From NCBI RefSeq assembly GCF_000430725.1, contig NZ_KE387206.1:37506-101505 (forward strand): a DNA stretch of 64,000 nt, given 5' to 3'. Under the pieces are notes generated by a model. The model was given only the letters and a program-made list of their open reading frames with translations, was not told where the DNA came from and made no database searches. Positions 29,539 through 37,369 of this stretch are shown here, piece by piece (the first letter of the stretch is position 1; each line of letters opens with the position of its first letter). Made by a program: the position numbers and the translations under genes. The stretch comes from Azohydromonas australica DSM 1124 (lineage in GTDB: Bacteria > Pseudomonadota > Gammaproteobacteria > Burkholderiales > Burkholderiaceae_C).

Positions 29539-31629
29539 ATGTCCCCTTCAACCCGCATGACAGCCCGCTTGCCCCAGGCCCTGTTGCCAGCCGCCGGATT
29601 GTCCGCAAGACAAGTGGTTTCCGCCGCCTTCCTCTCCACCGCCGCCGCCGCCGCGGCGCTGTTCATCGCCGCGCACCACCCCCTGGGCCCCGGCCTGGCG
29701 GCCGTGCTGGTGCTGGCCTGGGGAGCGCTGAACTTCGCGCGGCCCACGGCCTGGCTCGCGTTGCTGCCGGCGCTGCTGCCGGTGGCGAGCCTGGCGCCGT
29801 GGAGCGGCTGGGTGGCGCTGGAGGAGTTCGACCTGCTGCTGCTGGGCACCGCGGCCGGCGTGTACGCGCGGCAGGCGCTGGACCTCGCCCGGGGCCGCGC
29901 CGAGGCCCGCCGGCCGCCGCCGGCCGGCGTGCTGGCGCTGGCCGCGGCGCTGGGGCTGTGGACGCTGCTGTCGCTGTGGCGCGGGCTGCTGGACGCGCCC
30001 GGCGCGCCGGGCTGGTTCGATGCCTTCCTGCAGCCGCTCAACGCGTGGCGCCTGGCCAAGTCCGCGCTGTGGGTGCTGCTGCTGCTGCCCGCGCTGCACG
30101 AGGCGCTGCAGGCCGAGCCCGCGCGCGCACTGCGCCGGCTGCGCCTGGGCATGCTGGCCGGCACGGCGCTGTTCCTGGCCGCGGTGCTGTGGGAGCGCGC
30201 AGCCTACGCGGGGCTGCTGCAGTTCAGCAGCAGCTACCGCACCACGGGGCCGTTCTGGGAGATGAACGTGGGCGGCGCGGCCATCGACGCCTACGTGGCG
30301 CTGGCCATGCCCTTTACCGCGTGGGCGCTGTGGCGGCTGCGCCGCCCGCTGCCGTGGTGCCTGGCGGCGCTGATGGCCGTGGCGCTGATCTACGCGGCGC
30401 TCACCACCTTCTCGCGCGGCGTGTACGGGGCCGTGGCGCTGCCGCTGCTGCTGCCCCTGGCGTGGCGGGCGCTGTCGCGGCTGCGGCAGGGGCGGCTGCA
30501 CGGGCTGCTGCAGGCCGGCGGGCTCACGGTGGCGGCGGTGCTGCTGCTGGTGGGGGTGTCGCAGGAGCTGCAGCTCCAGGGCGTGGCCGCGACGCTGGTG
30601 GTGTGGCTGCTGGCAGCGCTGGCGGTGTGGCGCTTCACGCGCATCGGCTGGCGCGCCGCCGCGGGCGTGACGCTCGCCGTGATGCTGGTGGCCGAGGTGG
30701 TGGTGGTGTTCAGCGGCGGCAGCTTCATGCGCGAGCGCCTCAACGCCAGCGGCATGGACCTGCAGGCGCGCCTGGAGCACTGGGGGCGCGGGCTGTCGCT
30801 GCTGCGCTCGGACGCCGATCGCGCGCTGGGCCTGGGCGCGGGGCGGCTGCCCGCGCACTACGCCAGCGCCAAGGGGCACCCGGGCTTCTCCGGCACCGCG
30901 CAGTGGGAGCTGGACGAGAGCGTGCGGCTCACCGGGCGCCAGTCCGGCGCGCATCCCCGCGGCTACTACGGGCTCACGCAGCGCGTGGCCCTGCATCCCG
31001 GGCCGCACCGCGTGGAGCTGCGCGTGCGTGCCGAGGCGCCAAGCTGGGTGCTGCTGAAGGTGTGCGAGTCCTGGCTGCTCTACGACCTGCGCTGCCAGCT
31101 GCGGCAGCTGCGGGTGATGCCCACGTCGATGGACGCGCGGCTGACGACGGTGCTGCGCATCCCGCCGTTGGGCCACGCGCCGCTGCCGCGCATGCACGTG
31201 TTCATGGTGGCCGCGCGCACCGGCGCGCTGCGCGTGGACGAGATGCGGCTGTACGCCGGCGGCGAGCAGCTGCTGCGCAACGGCGACTTCTCCGACGGGC
31301 TGGCGCACTGGTGGCCCACGGGGCAGGAGTACTACACGCCCTGGCACATCGACAACCTGTACCTGGAGCTGCTGATCGAGCGCGGCGTGCCGGGGCTGGC
31401 GCTGTTCCTGGCGCTCGTGGCCGCGGCGCTGTGGCGGCTGGCGCGCGTGGTGCGCGCGGGCGGCGGGCTGGCCGAATCCGGCGTGTTCCTGGGCGCGGCG
31501 CTGTGCGGCGGCCTGCTGGTGGGCCTGATCAGCGGCGTGATGGACATGCCGCGCGTGGCCTGGCTGCTGTGGCTGCTGGCGTGGACGGCGCTGCTGCTGC
31601 CGCGGGAGGAGGGGCGGGAAGCGGGGTAG
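29539..31629 (+). CDS. O-antigen-ligase-like membrane protein with an inserted beta-sandwich-like domain
   Basis: The start is uncertain (ATG 29539 or 29557, or GTG 29515; none has a good ribosome site); from 29539 it has 696 residues. The first ~400 residues form about ten membrane helices with the Wzy/WaaL-like loop TTFSRGVYGAVALP. The large periplasmic loop (about residues 400-610) includes AHPRGYYGLTQRVALHPGPH and ends LLRNGDFSDGLAHWWP, a pattern seen in carbohydrate-binding (galactose-binding-like) modules. Two or three helices follow. It probably polymerises or ligates glycans, with the inserted module binding sugar (inference). REP-like repeats flank it on both sides, and the gene stands apart from the operons around it. 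Confidence 0.7.
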   Translation: MSPSTRMTARLPQALLPAAGLSARQVVSAAFLSTAAAAAALFIAAHHPLGPGLAAVLVLAWGALNFARPTAWLALLPALLPVASLAPWSGWVALEEFDLLLLGTAAGVYARQALDLARGRAEARRPPPAGVLALAAALGLWTLLSLWRGLLDAPGAPGWFDAFLQPLNAWRLAKSALWVLLLLPALHEALQAEPARALRRLRLGMLAGTALFLAAVLWERAAYAGLLQFSSSYRTTGPFWEMNVGGAAIDAYVALAMPFTAWALWRLRRPLPWCLAALMAVALIYAALTTFSRGVYGAVALPLLLPLAWRALSRLRQGRLHGLLQAGGLTVAAVLLLVGVSQELQLQGVAATLVVWLLAALAVWRFTRIGWRAAAGVTLAVMLVAEVVVVFSGGSFMRERLNASGMDLQARLEHWGRGLSLLRSDADRALGLGAGRLPAHYASAKGHPGFSGTAQWELDESVRLTGRQSGAHPRGYYGLTQRVALHPGPHRVELRVRAEAPSWVLLKVCESWLLYDLRCQLRQLRVMPTSMDARLTTVLRIPPLGHAPLPRMHVFMVAARTGALRVDEMRLYAGGEQLLRNGDFSDGLAHWWPTGQEYYTPWHIDNLYLELLIERGVPGLALFLALVAAALWRLARVVRAGGGLAESGVFLGAALCGGLLVGLISGVMDMPRVAWLLWLLAWTALLLPREEGREAG

Positions 31630-31700
31630 GTGGGGGCACGGTGCTGGCTGGGGAAAGTGGCGGAGCGTTGGCCGGGAGCCGATTTGCCTCGCCAACCACT

Positions 31701-31853
31701 TCGTCATTCCCACGAAGGCGGGAATCCAGGCGGCCCCACGTCAGCGCGAAGCCTTGGGGCCGCGGACCAGGACCGAAGCCCCGGCGTTCAACCCGAACAG
31801 CTGGCGGCGGCTTGGGGGCCGCCTGGACTCCCGCCTTCGCGGGAGTGACGAAT
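31701..31853. repeat. REP-like inverted repeat pair
   Basis: TCGTCATTCCCACGAAGGCG starts at 31701 (arm to 31729) and an inverted copy, CTGGACTCCCGCCTTCGCGG, lies at 31823-31853. The core GTCATTCCC-ACGAAG-GCGGGAATCCAG is the same family as the pair at 29238-29366, with a shifted stem sequence. No gene is seen between the ligase-like gene and the small membrane protein (282 bp). Confidence 0.72.
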
Positions 31854-31911
31854 CAGGGTGCGAAGCAACTCGGCTCACGAGATGCCACGGCCTGGAGATT
31901 TCCCCGCCCCC

Positions 31912-32136
31912 TCACCCCCGCGGTACCGTCCCCCCGTGCCGCGCGCCGCTGCCGGCGTGCGGCGGGGCGCCGCCGCGCTCGTCGCTCCAGCGTTCCAGCG
32001 CTTCGCCTTCCTCCTGCGCCTCGTCCTGCGCGCGCCGCGCCGTGGCGGCCAGCACGCCCAGCACCAGGCCGAGCACGCCCCCGATCCAGAAGGCCACCAG
32101 CAGCCACCACGCCGACACCATGTCCCCGTCCCCCAT
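31912..32136 (-). CDS. Small single-pass membrane protein
   Basis: A 74-residue protein starting at ATG 32136, preceded by GGGAG at seven bases. One hydrophobic helix (about residues 7-31: SAWWLLVAFWIGGVLGLVLG) is followed by an acidic helix (QDEAQEEGEALERW) and a Gly/His-rich tail. The composition is consistent with a real bitopic protein with its C-terminus in the cytoplasm. Function unknown; it is not obviously coupled to either neighbour. Confidence 0.55.
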   Translation of the reverse strand: MGDGDMVSAWWLLVAFWIGGVLGLVLGVLAATARRAQDEAQEEGEALERWSDERGGAPPHAGSGARHGGTVPRG

Positions 32137-32300
32137 GCGCGCTCCCTGCATTGCGCCTCTCCAGCCGGGCACCCTGGCGGCGCCCGGTGCCGCCGCCCGT
32201 GAAGATCCTGAGCGGCGTGCAGCCCTGCATGTTCCCGTCGCGCCGGGATGCGACGGTTACCGGATGTGGGGCCTCTCGTTCACCCCGGAGGGCGGGCGGC

Positions 32301-33401
32301 TCAGGGGCGCGGGGCGGGCGCGTCCCGCCACAGCAGCCGCGTCTTGACCCAGGCGTGGCGCAGCAGCAGGCCCGGGGGCATGCGCAGCGCGTGCGCGCGC
32401 AGGTACAGCAGCGCCAGCGTCGGCCCCGTCCAGGGCAGGCGCAGCCCGGGATGCGGACAGCGCAGCGCGCACGCCCACAGCGCATCCATCAGCGCCTGCA
32501 GCGCCGGGCCCGGCGCGGCCTCGGCGGCGGCACGCAGCGCCGGCGCCGGCACGGCCGTGCCCAGCAGCCGCTGCGCGGCGCGCAGCCCGTGGTGAAGCTC
32601 GCGCAGCAGCCCCAGTTCGCGCGCGCGCGCGGTCAGCGCCGGCCAGAAGTCCGGCACTCCGGCGCCGAAGTGGCGCAGCAGCGCGTCGATGTCCCAGAGG
32701 TCGCGTAGCCCGTGGCTGAACTCCTCGTTGCGCAGCAGGTGCGTCATGGCGTGCAGCACCATGTCTGCCGGCGCCAGCACCCGCACGCCTTCCAGCGCGG
32801 TGGGCACCGCCGCGGCCAGCAGCCGCGCGGCGTCGGGCCGGTGGCGCGCGGTCTGGGGCAGCAGCCCGTGGTGCACGTCCACCACCGTGAAGCGGTCGCG
32901 GTGCACCATGGGCGGTAGCTCGTGCGTCCAGGCGCGGTAGTAGTGCTGGTCGTAGTCGCTGAGATCGGCGTCGAAGCTCCAGCCGTGGCGCTGCAGCTGC
33001 CGCTCCACCTCGGCCAGCCGCTCGCGCGGCACCAGGATGTCGGTGTCGGAGAACAGCCGTCCCTCGGCCGCCGGCAGCCCGGCCAGCACGTAGGCCGCGC
33101 CCTTGAGCAGCACCAGCGGCAGCCCCAGCGGCGCCAGCGCGCGGCGCAGCTGCCGCGCCTCGCGCCGGATCTCCTCGTGCTGCGCCCGCGCCAGCAGCAG
33201 CGCCGCGTGCAGGTGCGCGCGCGGCGCCTCGGGCACCGCGTCCAGCAAATCCAGCCCGTGCAGCCGCTGCGCTAGCCGGCCGTGCAGCCCGGCGCTGCGG
33301 GCCTGGCGCAGCAGCCACTCCCAGCGCGGCAGCGCCAGCGCGGCCAGCGTCTCGGGATGCCGCAGCGCCTGCGCCAGCAGCCCGGCGTCGGCCGCGCTCA
33401 T
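32301..33401 (-). CDS. Nucleotidyltransferase family protein (NTP_transf_5-like) of the HprK-related cassette
   Basis: A 366-residue protein whose ATG (33401) overlaps the kinase stop by four bases. The nucleotidyltransferase core includes LVLLKGAAYVLAGLP and FSDTDILVPRERLAEVE (metal-binding DTD near residue 125) and VDVHHGLLP. This family (PF14907-type) recurs beside HprK-like kinases and PqqD-like proteins, including in some lasso-peptide clusters where it tailors a phosphorylated peptide. The target here is not known. A long frame continues 5' into the kinase and PqqD genes but is only their shadow. Confidence 0.82.
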   Translation of the reverse strand: MSAADAGLLAQALRHPETLAALALPRWEWLLRQARSAGLHGRLAQRLHGLDLLDAVPEAPRAHLHAALLLARAQHEEIRREARQLRRALAPLGLPLVLLKGAAYVLAGLPAAEGRLFSDTDILVPRERLAEVERQLQRHGWSFDADLSDYDQHYYRAWTHELPPMVHRDRFTVVDVHHGLLPQTARHRPDAARLLAAAVPTALEGVRVLAPADMVLHAMTHLLRNEEFSHGLRDLWDIDALLRHFGAGVPDFWPALTARARELGLLRELHHGLRAAQRLLGTAVPAPALRAAAEAAPGPALQALMDALWACALRCPHPGLRLPWTGPTLALLYLRAHALRMPPGLLLRHAWVKTRLLWRDAPAPRP

Positions 33402-34318
33402 GCCGCGCCGGCGCGCCCGGCGGCCAGGGCGTCGAACACCGGCAGCGCCTCTTCCAGCCGGGCGTAGCTGAAGTGGTGGCAGGCGCTGTCGTCCACCATG
33501 CGCGCCAGGCGCTCGAAGCCGGCCAGGCCGTGCACGTTGTAGTTGAAGGCGTTCTCGATCAGCCGCATCAGCGCCTGCGCCTTGGGCAGCGGCTGCAGCT
33601 GCGCCGGCTGGCCGGCGGCCCAGCGGGGCAGCACGATCCAGCCCGGGCGCGCGGGCTCGGCGGCGCGCGCCACGCCCTCCGCCGGCGGGCTCATGTGCAC
33701 CACCGTGCCCTTGACGGTCTCGTGCACCGGCGGCCCGAAGCGCGCCGACGGCGCGAAGCGGCGCACGACCTCGATGGAGGCGTTCTTCAGGCTCACCGGG
33801 CGCGGCAGCGGGTGGATCAGCCCGGTGGCCGGGTCGATGAGCGCCAGCTCGTCGGACAGCAGCCGCCAGCCGCTCAGCGCCAGCGCCGCGCACAGCGTGC
33901 TCTTGCCCGAACCGGAAGGGGCGGGCAGCACCAGCGCGCGGCCGTGGCGCTCCAGCACCGCCGCGTGCAGCGTGAGGAAGCGGTGGTACAGCCCAGTGAG
34001 GCACCAGTTCAGGCCCCACTCCAGGAGCGGGAAGCCCTGGTCGCCGGGCAGCGGCGTGAAGGGCGCGGCGCCGTCGATCTTGAACAGCACCTGCGGACGC
34101 CACCAGCGCCGCGGGCCGAAGGGCCGCTCCACGCTGACGTGGAAGTCGGCGAAGCCCTCGTCCTCCACCGGGTGCGCGGCGTAGTGCAGCGCGATGCCCC
34201 GCGCCACCGCCTCCAGCGGCGAGCGGATGCTGTTGAGCACCGGCCCGGTGCGCAGCCGCAGGCCCGGACCGCGCAGCCGGCGGCGCAGCGCCTGCGCGTC
34301 CAGCGCGTCCACCCTCAT
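33398..34318 (-). CDS. HprK-related kinase A
   Basis: A 306-residue protein related to the C-terminal domain of HPr kinase/phosphorylase. ATG 34318 overlaps the PqqD-like stop by four bases. The Walker A motif is LPAPSGSGKST (residues 131-141), followed by SDELALIDPATG (Walker-B-like region) and PVSLKN, typical of the HprK fold. No HPr gene or PTS component is present nearby, so the substrate is probably a dedicated protein or peptide rather than HPr. The kinase forms a tight three-gene unit with the PqqD-like and nucleotidyltransferase genes. Confidence 0.86.
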   Translation of the reverse strand: MRVDALDAQALRRRLRGPGLRLRTGPVLNSIRSPLEAVARGIALHYAAHPVEDEGFADFHVSVERPFGPRRWWRPQVLFKIDGAAPFTPLPGDQGFPLLEWGLNWCLTGLYHRFLTLHAAVLERHGRALVLPAPSGSGKSTLCAALALSGWRLLSDELALIDPATGLIHPLPRPVSLKNASIEVVRRFAPSARFGPPVHETVKGTVVHMSPPAEGVARAAEPARPGWIVLPRWAAGQPAQLQPLPKAQALMRLIENAFNYNVHGLAGFERLARMVDDSACHHFSYARLEEALPVFDALAAGRAGAA

Positions 34319-34620
34319 GGCGCGCCGCCGTCGCAGCCGAGCACCAGGTCGAGCCGGGCCAGGTCGGCCAGGACGGCCTGCAGCGCGCGCACGTCCCGCG
34401 CATCGGGCGGGACGCCGTCTTCGCCGGGCAGCAGCCGCTGCGCGAGCTGCGCGGCGTCCTGCGGGACGGCAGCCTCCAGCAGCGCCAGCAGCACCTCGGC
34501 GGCGGCGGGGGAGAGCAGGTGCGTGCTGCCGGAGGCGGTGTCGAAGACCACCATCTCCTCCTCGTCGTCCCAGCGGCGCCAGTGCAGCGTGCCCGCGGGC
34601 GCCGCATAGCACGGGGCCAT
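34315..34620 (-). CDS. PqqD-like peptide-binding protein (HPr-rel-A system type)
   Basis: A 101-residue protein starting MAPCYAAPAGTLHWRRWDDE. The small winged-helix PqqD/RRE fold is suggested by EMVVFDTASGSTHLLSPAAAEVLLALLEA, the usual strand-strand-helix pattern, and by a second helical half. PqqD-family proteins bind leader peptides and present them to modifying enzymes. Its stop overlaps the HprK-like kinase and it starts 17 bases after the stop of the exported paralogue at 34638. That order suggests the exported proteins, or another peptide, are the bound substrate (inference). Confidence 0.8.
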   Translation of the reverse strand: MAPCYAAPAGTLHWRRWDDEEEMVVFDTASGSTHLLSPAAAEVLLALLEAAVPQDAAQLAQRLLPGEDGVPPDARDVRALQAVLADLARLDLVLGCDGGAP

Positions 34621-34637
34621 GGCGGTCGAGGCCGGGC

Positions 34638-35231
34638 TTACTGCCAGCTCATCGCCAGCCACTCGCGGGTGCCCGCGGGCGTGAGCGGCTGCGTGTTCAG
34701 GTCGGGATGGTTGTAGGCGCCGTTGTTGTGGCGGATGTTGGCCCAGATGGCCTTGACGGCGTCGCCGTCCTCGAAGGGCGGCGGCATGCCGCCGCTGTAG
34801 GCGCTGAGCCACACGGCCGCGACACAGGCTTCGAGCGTGTTGGGCTGCTGCAGCACCTCCAGCAGCGTGGCGTTGGGCAGGAAGCCGGAGATCGGCGCGC
34901 CGTCGAGCACTTCCCGGAAGACGGCGGTGTTGCGGTCCACGCCCACGGGCCAGTCCATGCTCTCGGCCCAGGCCGTCGGCGACAGCCCGTTGCAGGGCCG
35001 CGACCGCGAGGGCTGCGTGGCCTGCCGGCTGGCGAAGGTGGAGGCGGAGACGAAGCTCGACGCCGTCACGCACATGCCCGCCGACACCGGCGCGCTGGTG
35101 AGCGTCAGCACCACCGGCGCGGCCACGCCCAGACTGCGGCGCAGCATGCGGCGGCGCGATTCGGTGCCGCGCACGGCCTCGGCCGGTGCGCTTTCCCGCC
35201 GCGTGCCTGAACTGCTCTCGGTCTGCTGCAT
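34638..35231 (-). CDS. Exported protein with RR-type leader, paralogue 1
   Basis: A 197-residue protein. I prefer ATG 35231, since AGGG lies six bases upstream; ATG 35237 is in frame but its AGGG is too close. The leader ESRRRMLRRSLGVAAPVVLTL followed by SAPVSAG resembles a Tat-type signal with twin Arg and a hydrophobic stretch. The mature part has two Cys-containing segments (MCVTASSF and PCNGLSPTAW) and ends TPAGTREWLAMSWQ. About half of its positions match the neighbour at 35338. No enzyme family is recognised. A sigma70-like promoter precedes it. Confidence 0.72.
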   Translation of the reverse strand: MQQTESSSGTRRESAPAEAVRGTESRRRMLRRSLGVAAPVVLTLTSAPVSAGMCVTASSFVSASTFASRQATQPSRSRPCNGLSPTAWAESMDWPVGVDRNTAVFREVLDGAPISGFLPNATLLEVLQQPNTLEACVAAVWLSAYSGGMPPPFEDGDAVKAIWANIRHNNGAYNHPDLNTQPLTPAGTREWLAMSWQ

Positions 35232-35266
35232 GTCCATCCCTCGTCTAAACGGTCGCTTGCGGCCGG

Positions 35267-35294
35267 AGTGTACGTGCATGCAACAGCCCGGCAA
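35267..35294 (-). promoter_or_regulatory. Sigma70-like promoter before exported paralogue 1
   Basis: On the minus strand TTGCCG (35289-35294) and TACACT (35267-35272) are separated by 16 bases, four of six matches each. The predicted start of transcription would fall near 35260, about 30 bases before the preferred ATG at 35231. This suggests the PqqD/kinase/nucleotidyltransferase genes can be transcribed from here together with paralogue 1. Confidence 0.4.
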
Positions 35295-35337
35295 CAAACA
35301 CCGGCTTGCGCTGGCGGCAAAACAAAGGCGGTTTGGA

Positions 35338-36129
35338 TTACTTGTTATGGCCGTAGCCATAACTATTGCCGTTGCCGTTGCCGTACGCGTTCCCGTTCCC
35401 GTTCGTGGGGGCCGTGCCGGAGCCGGTGGGGGAGGTGGTGGCACCGGAGCCGGTGGACGAGGTGGGTTCCGTGGGGGTGCCGTAGCTGGGGAGAGAGGAG
35501 GGGGAGGCCATCGGCGAGGCGGTGGGTCCGGCGCCGTCCCAGGTGCGGGCGATCCACTGCCGGGTGCCCAGCGGCGTCATGGCCGGCTGATCGGCGCTGG
35601 CCGTGGGGGACTTGTAGAAGCCGCCGTTGGCGCGGATGTTGCTCCAGATCGCGACCACGCCGGAGGGCGAATCGAAGGGCTGGCTCATCTGGCCGCGATG
35701 GGCGTTGAGCAGCGCTGCCACCACGTGCGCCTCGATCGTGCCGGGCGCGTTGAGCACCTCCAGCAGCGTGACCGACTGGTTGCCAAAGTCCGCCGAGAGG
35801 GTGTGCGTACTGAATTCCTGGTGGAATTTCCTGCTGGGCAGCAGGCCGCCGGGCCAGTAGGGCAGCTGCTGCACCCATTCCGCAGGCGACAGGCCCATGC
35901 AGGGCTCCGAAACGGGCCGGGCCTGCCGGCTCTGGAACGTGGCGGAGGAGACGAAGGACGAGGCCGAGATGCACTGGCCGGCGGCCACCGGCATGTTGCT
36001 CAGGGTTAGGACCACGGGGGCGGCGGTGCCCAGGCTGCGGCGAAGCATGCGGCGACGGCTCTCCAGGCGGCGCGCGTCGGCGCTGGCCGGTTCCTGTGCA
36101 TGATCCCGTGGAGGTTGGGGGTGAACCAT
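35338..36129 (-). CDS. Exported protein with RR-type leader, paralogue 2, low-complexity tail
   Basis: A 263-residue protein starting at ATG 36129 (AGGA eight bases upstream). The leader LESRRRMLRRSLGTAAPVVL is nearly identical to that of the downstream paralogue. The body keeps the same landmarks: QCISASSFVSSATF, PCMGLSPAEW, TLLEVL, IWSNIRANGG and TPLGTRQWIARTW. It then adds about 65 residues rich in Ser, Thr, Pro, Gly and Asn, ending in an NGNGNAYGNGNGN run. The tail could be a cell-surface linker or a modification target. It is the first gene of the minus-strand run leading to the kinase cassette. Confidence 0.72.
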   Translation of the reverse strand: MVHPQPPRDHAQEPASADARRLESRRRMLRRSLGTAAPVVLTLSNMPVAAGQCISASSFVSSATFQSRQARPVSEPCMGLSPAEWVQQLPYWPGGLLPSRKFHQEFSTHTLSADFGNQSVTLLEVLNAPGTIEAHVVAALLNAHRGQMSQPFDSPSGVVAIWSNIRANGGFYKSPTASADQPAMTPLGTRQWIARTWDGAGPTASPMASPSSLPSYGTPTEPTSSTGSGATTSPTGSGTAPTNGNGNAYGNGNGNSYGYGHNK

Positions 36130-36263
36130 GTCGATCGTCCTGCGGCCTTCCTACTTCTTTGTCGCAGGTGTACCGGCTTTTGTGGAGGTCGTCCGACTAT
36201 GTGTGCGCCGCGCCGTGAAGTTGTGACGCTTTCGTGTCCGCTCGGGATATGTGCCAGGAGGGC

Positions 36264-37322
36264 TCAGCGCCCGGCGGCGCGTTGCGGCGCGCGCCGGCGT
36301 GCCGGCGGGGCGAAGCCCTGGCGCTCCAGCGCCCAGCCCTCGGTGGCCTGCTCCGGCGCATGCGCCAGCACGCTCTGGGGCGCCAGCCCGCGCGCCACCA
36401 TGCGTCCCACCAGCGTCTCGCAGGCCTCGGCGTCCAGCCGCAGCGCCAGGCGCTGCCAGCGACGGTTGAGCGCCTCGTGCGACCAAGCGTCCTCCAGCGC
36501 CCAGCGCGTGCGCAGCGGGTCGCCGTCGCGCACCTGCGCCGCCAGCAGGCGCGGGATGAGGGTGTGGATGAAGAGGTTGTAGTCCTGGCGCAGTCCCAGC
36601 GCCTCGAACAGCGCCACGATGCGCGCCAGCCGCGCCGACCACTGCGGATGCGCCAGCTGCAGCGTCAGCAGCGCCTGCAGCCCCTGCACCGGGTTGAGCA
36701 GCCGCAGCCGCGGCGGCGGCAGCAGGTGCAGCGGCAGCTTGGCCGCCTCCTCGTGCGACAGCGGCGTGACGAAGGAAATGAGCGTGCCCACGCGCTCCCA
36801 CTGGTCGGCGCCCAGCCCGTCCAGCGTGGCCAGGCCGCCGCGCGCCATGCGCTGTAGCTGCGCCTGCACCTGCGCCAGGTCGCGGCTGCCCTTGGCGCGG
36901 TTGGCGCCCTCGCTCATCACCGCCAGGTTGCCGGCGGCGTAGCCCGCGGCGTCGAAGACGCGGTCCACGCAGGCGTCGGTGGGGCGCTCCAGCGCCTGCG
37001 TCAGCGGCTCGCGCGTGACGGGGCAGTGGCCGACCTCGATCTGGCGCAGGAAATGCGGCGTGACCTGCAGCGTCTCGAAGTCGCGCCCGCGCTCCCAGGC
37101 CTGCAGCCGCAGCCGCAGCCACTCGCGCACTGAGGGCGTGGCCGCGCGCGTGCGCCGCCCGAAGCGCGCCTGCCCCGCCTCCCAGCCCTGGCGCAGCGCG
37201 CTGCCCGGCCCCAGCCAGGCCGGCGGCGGCGCCAGCGCGTGGCGCGCGTGCTCCCAGCCGATGTCGAAACCCACCGGGTCTTGCACCGGCGTATCGAACT
37301 CAAGCCTCCCCTGGGTGGTCAT
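36264..37322 (-). CDS. HNH-like protein of unknown function, probably SOS-controlled
   Basis: A 352-residue protein starting at ATG 37322, with AGGAG eight bases upstream. Around residues 98-150 it has CPVTREPLT, then CVDRVFDAAGYAAGNLAVMS and NRAKG. This is the spacing and residue pattern of an HNH (ββα-metal) nuclease core, although the first His is not where expected. The rest is helical and Arg/Leu-rich, without a known domain. A CTGT-N8-ACAG site lies 31 bases upstream of the start. The gene is divergent from the WYL/SbcCD-like operon, and a DNA-damage role is inferred from both. Confidence 0.65.
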   Translation of the reverse strand: MTTQGRLEFDTPVQDPVGFDIGWEHARHALAPPPAWLGPGSALRQGWEAGQARFGRRTRAATPSVREWLRLRLQAWERGRDFETLQVTPHFLRQIEVGHCPVTREPLTQALERPTDACVDRVFDAAGYAAGNLAVMSEGANRAKGSRDLAQVQAQLQRMARGGLATLDGLGADQWERVGTLISFVTPLSHEEAAKLPLHLLPPPRLRLLNPVQGLQALLTLQLAHPQWSARLARIVALFEALGLRQDYNLFIHTLIPRLLAAQVRDGDPLRTRWALEDAWSHEALNRRWQRLALRLDAEACETLVGRMVARGLAPQSVLAHAPEQATEGWALERQGFAPPARRRAPQRAAGR

Positions 37323-37353
37323 GTCGCGGCTCCTGGACAACTGTGTTCAGATC

Positions 37354-37369
37354 CTGTGGATTCATACAG
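37354..37369 (-). promoter_or_regulatory. LexA-type SOS box
   Basis: Minus-strand reading gives TACTGTATGAATCCACAG, a CTGT-N8-ACAG match to the LexA consensus used in beta- and gammaproteobacteria, with the favoured TA flank and an AT-leaning centre on one side. It sits 31 bases before the ATG of the HNH-like gene and about 200 bases before the WYL regulator on the other strand. One such match is expected by chance about once per 65 kb of even-composition DNA, so position matters more than the match itself. Confidence 0.6.

Noticed and set aside
32301..34607. A single 768-aa fused kinase/nucleotidyltransferase protein
   Set aside because: The 5' part is a shadow frame of the PqqD-like and kinase genes (Arg/Ala/Pro-rich, no motifs); the real nucleotidyltransferase starts at 33401.
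32301..36129. Lasso-peptide biosynthesis cluster
   Set aside because: Kinase, nucleotidyltransferase and PqqD-like protein fit, but no transglutaminase-like protease, no lasso cyclase and no short precursor with a conserved leader Thr are next to them. The asparagine-synthase-like gene at 5810 belongs to the EPS locus.
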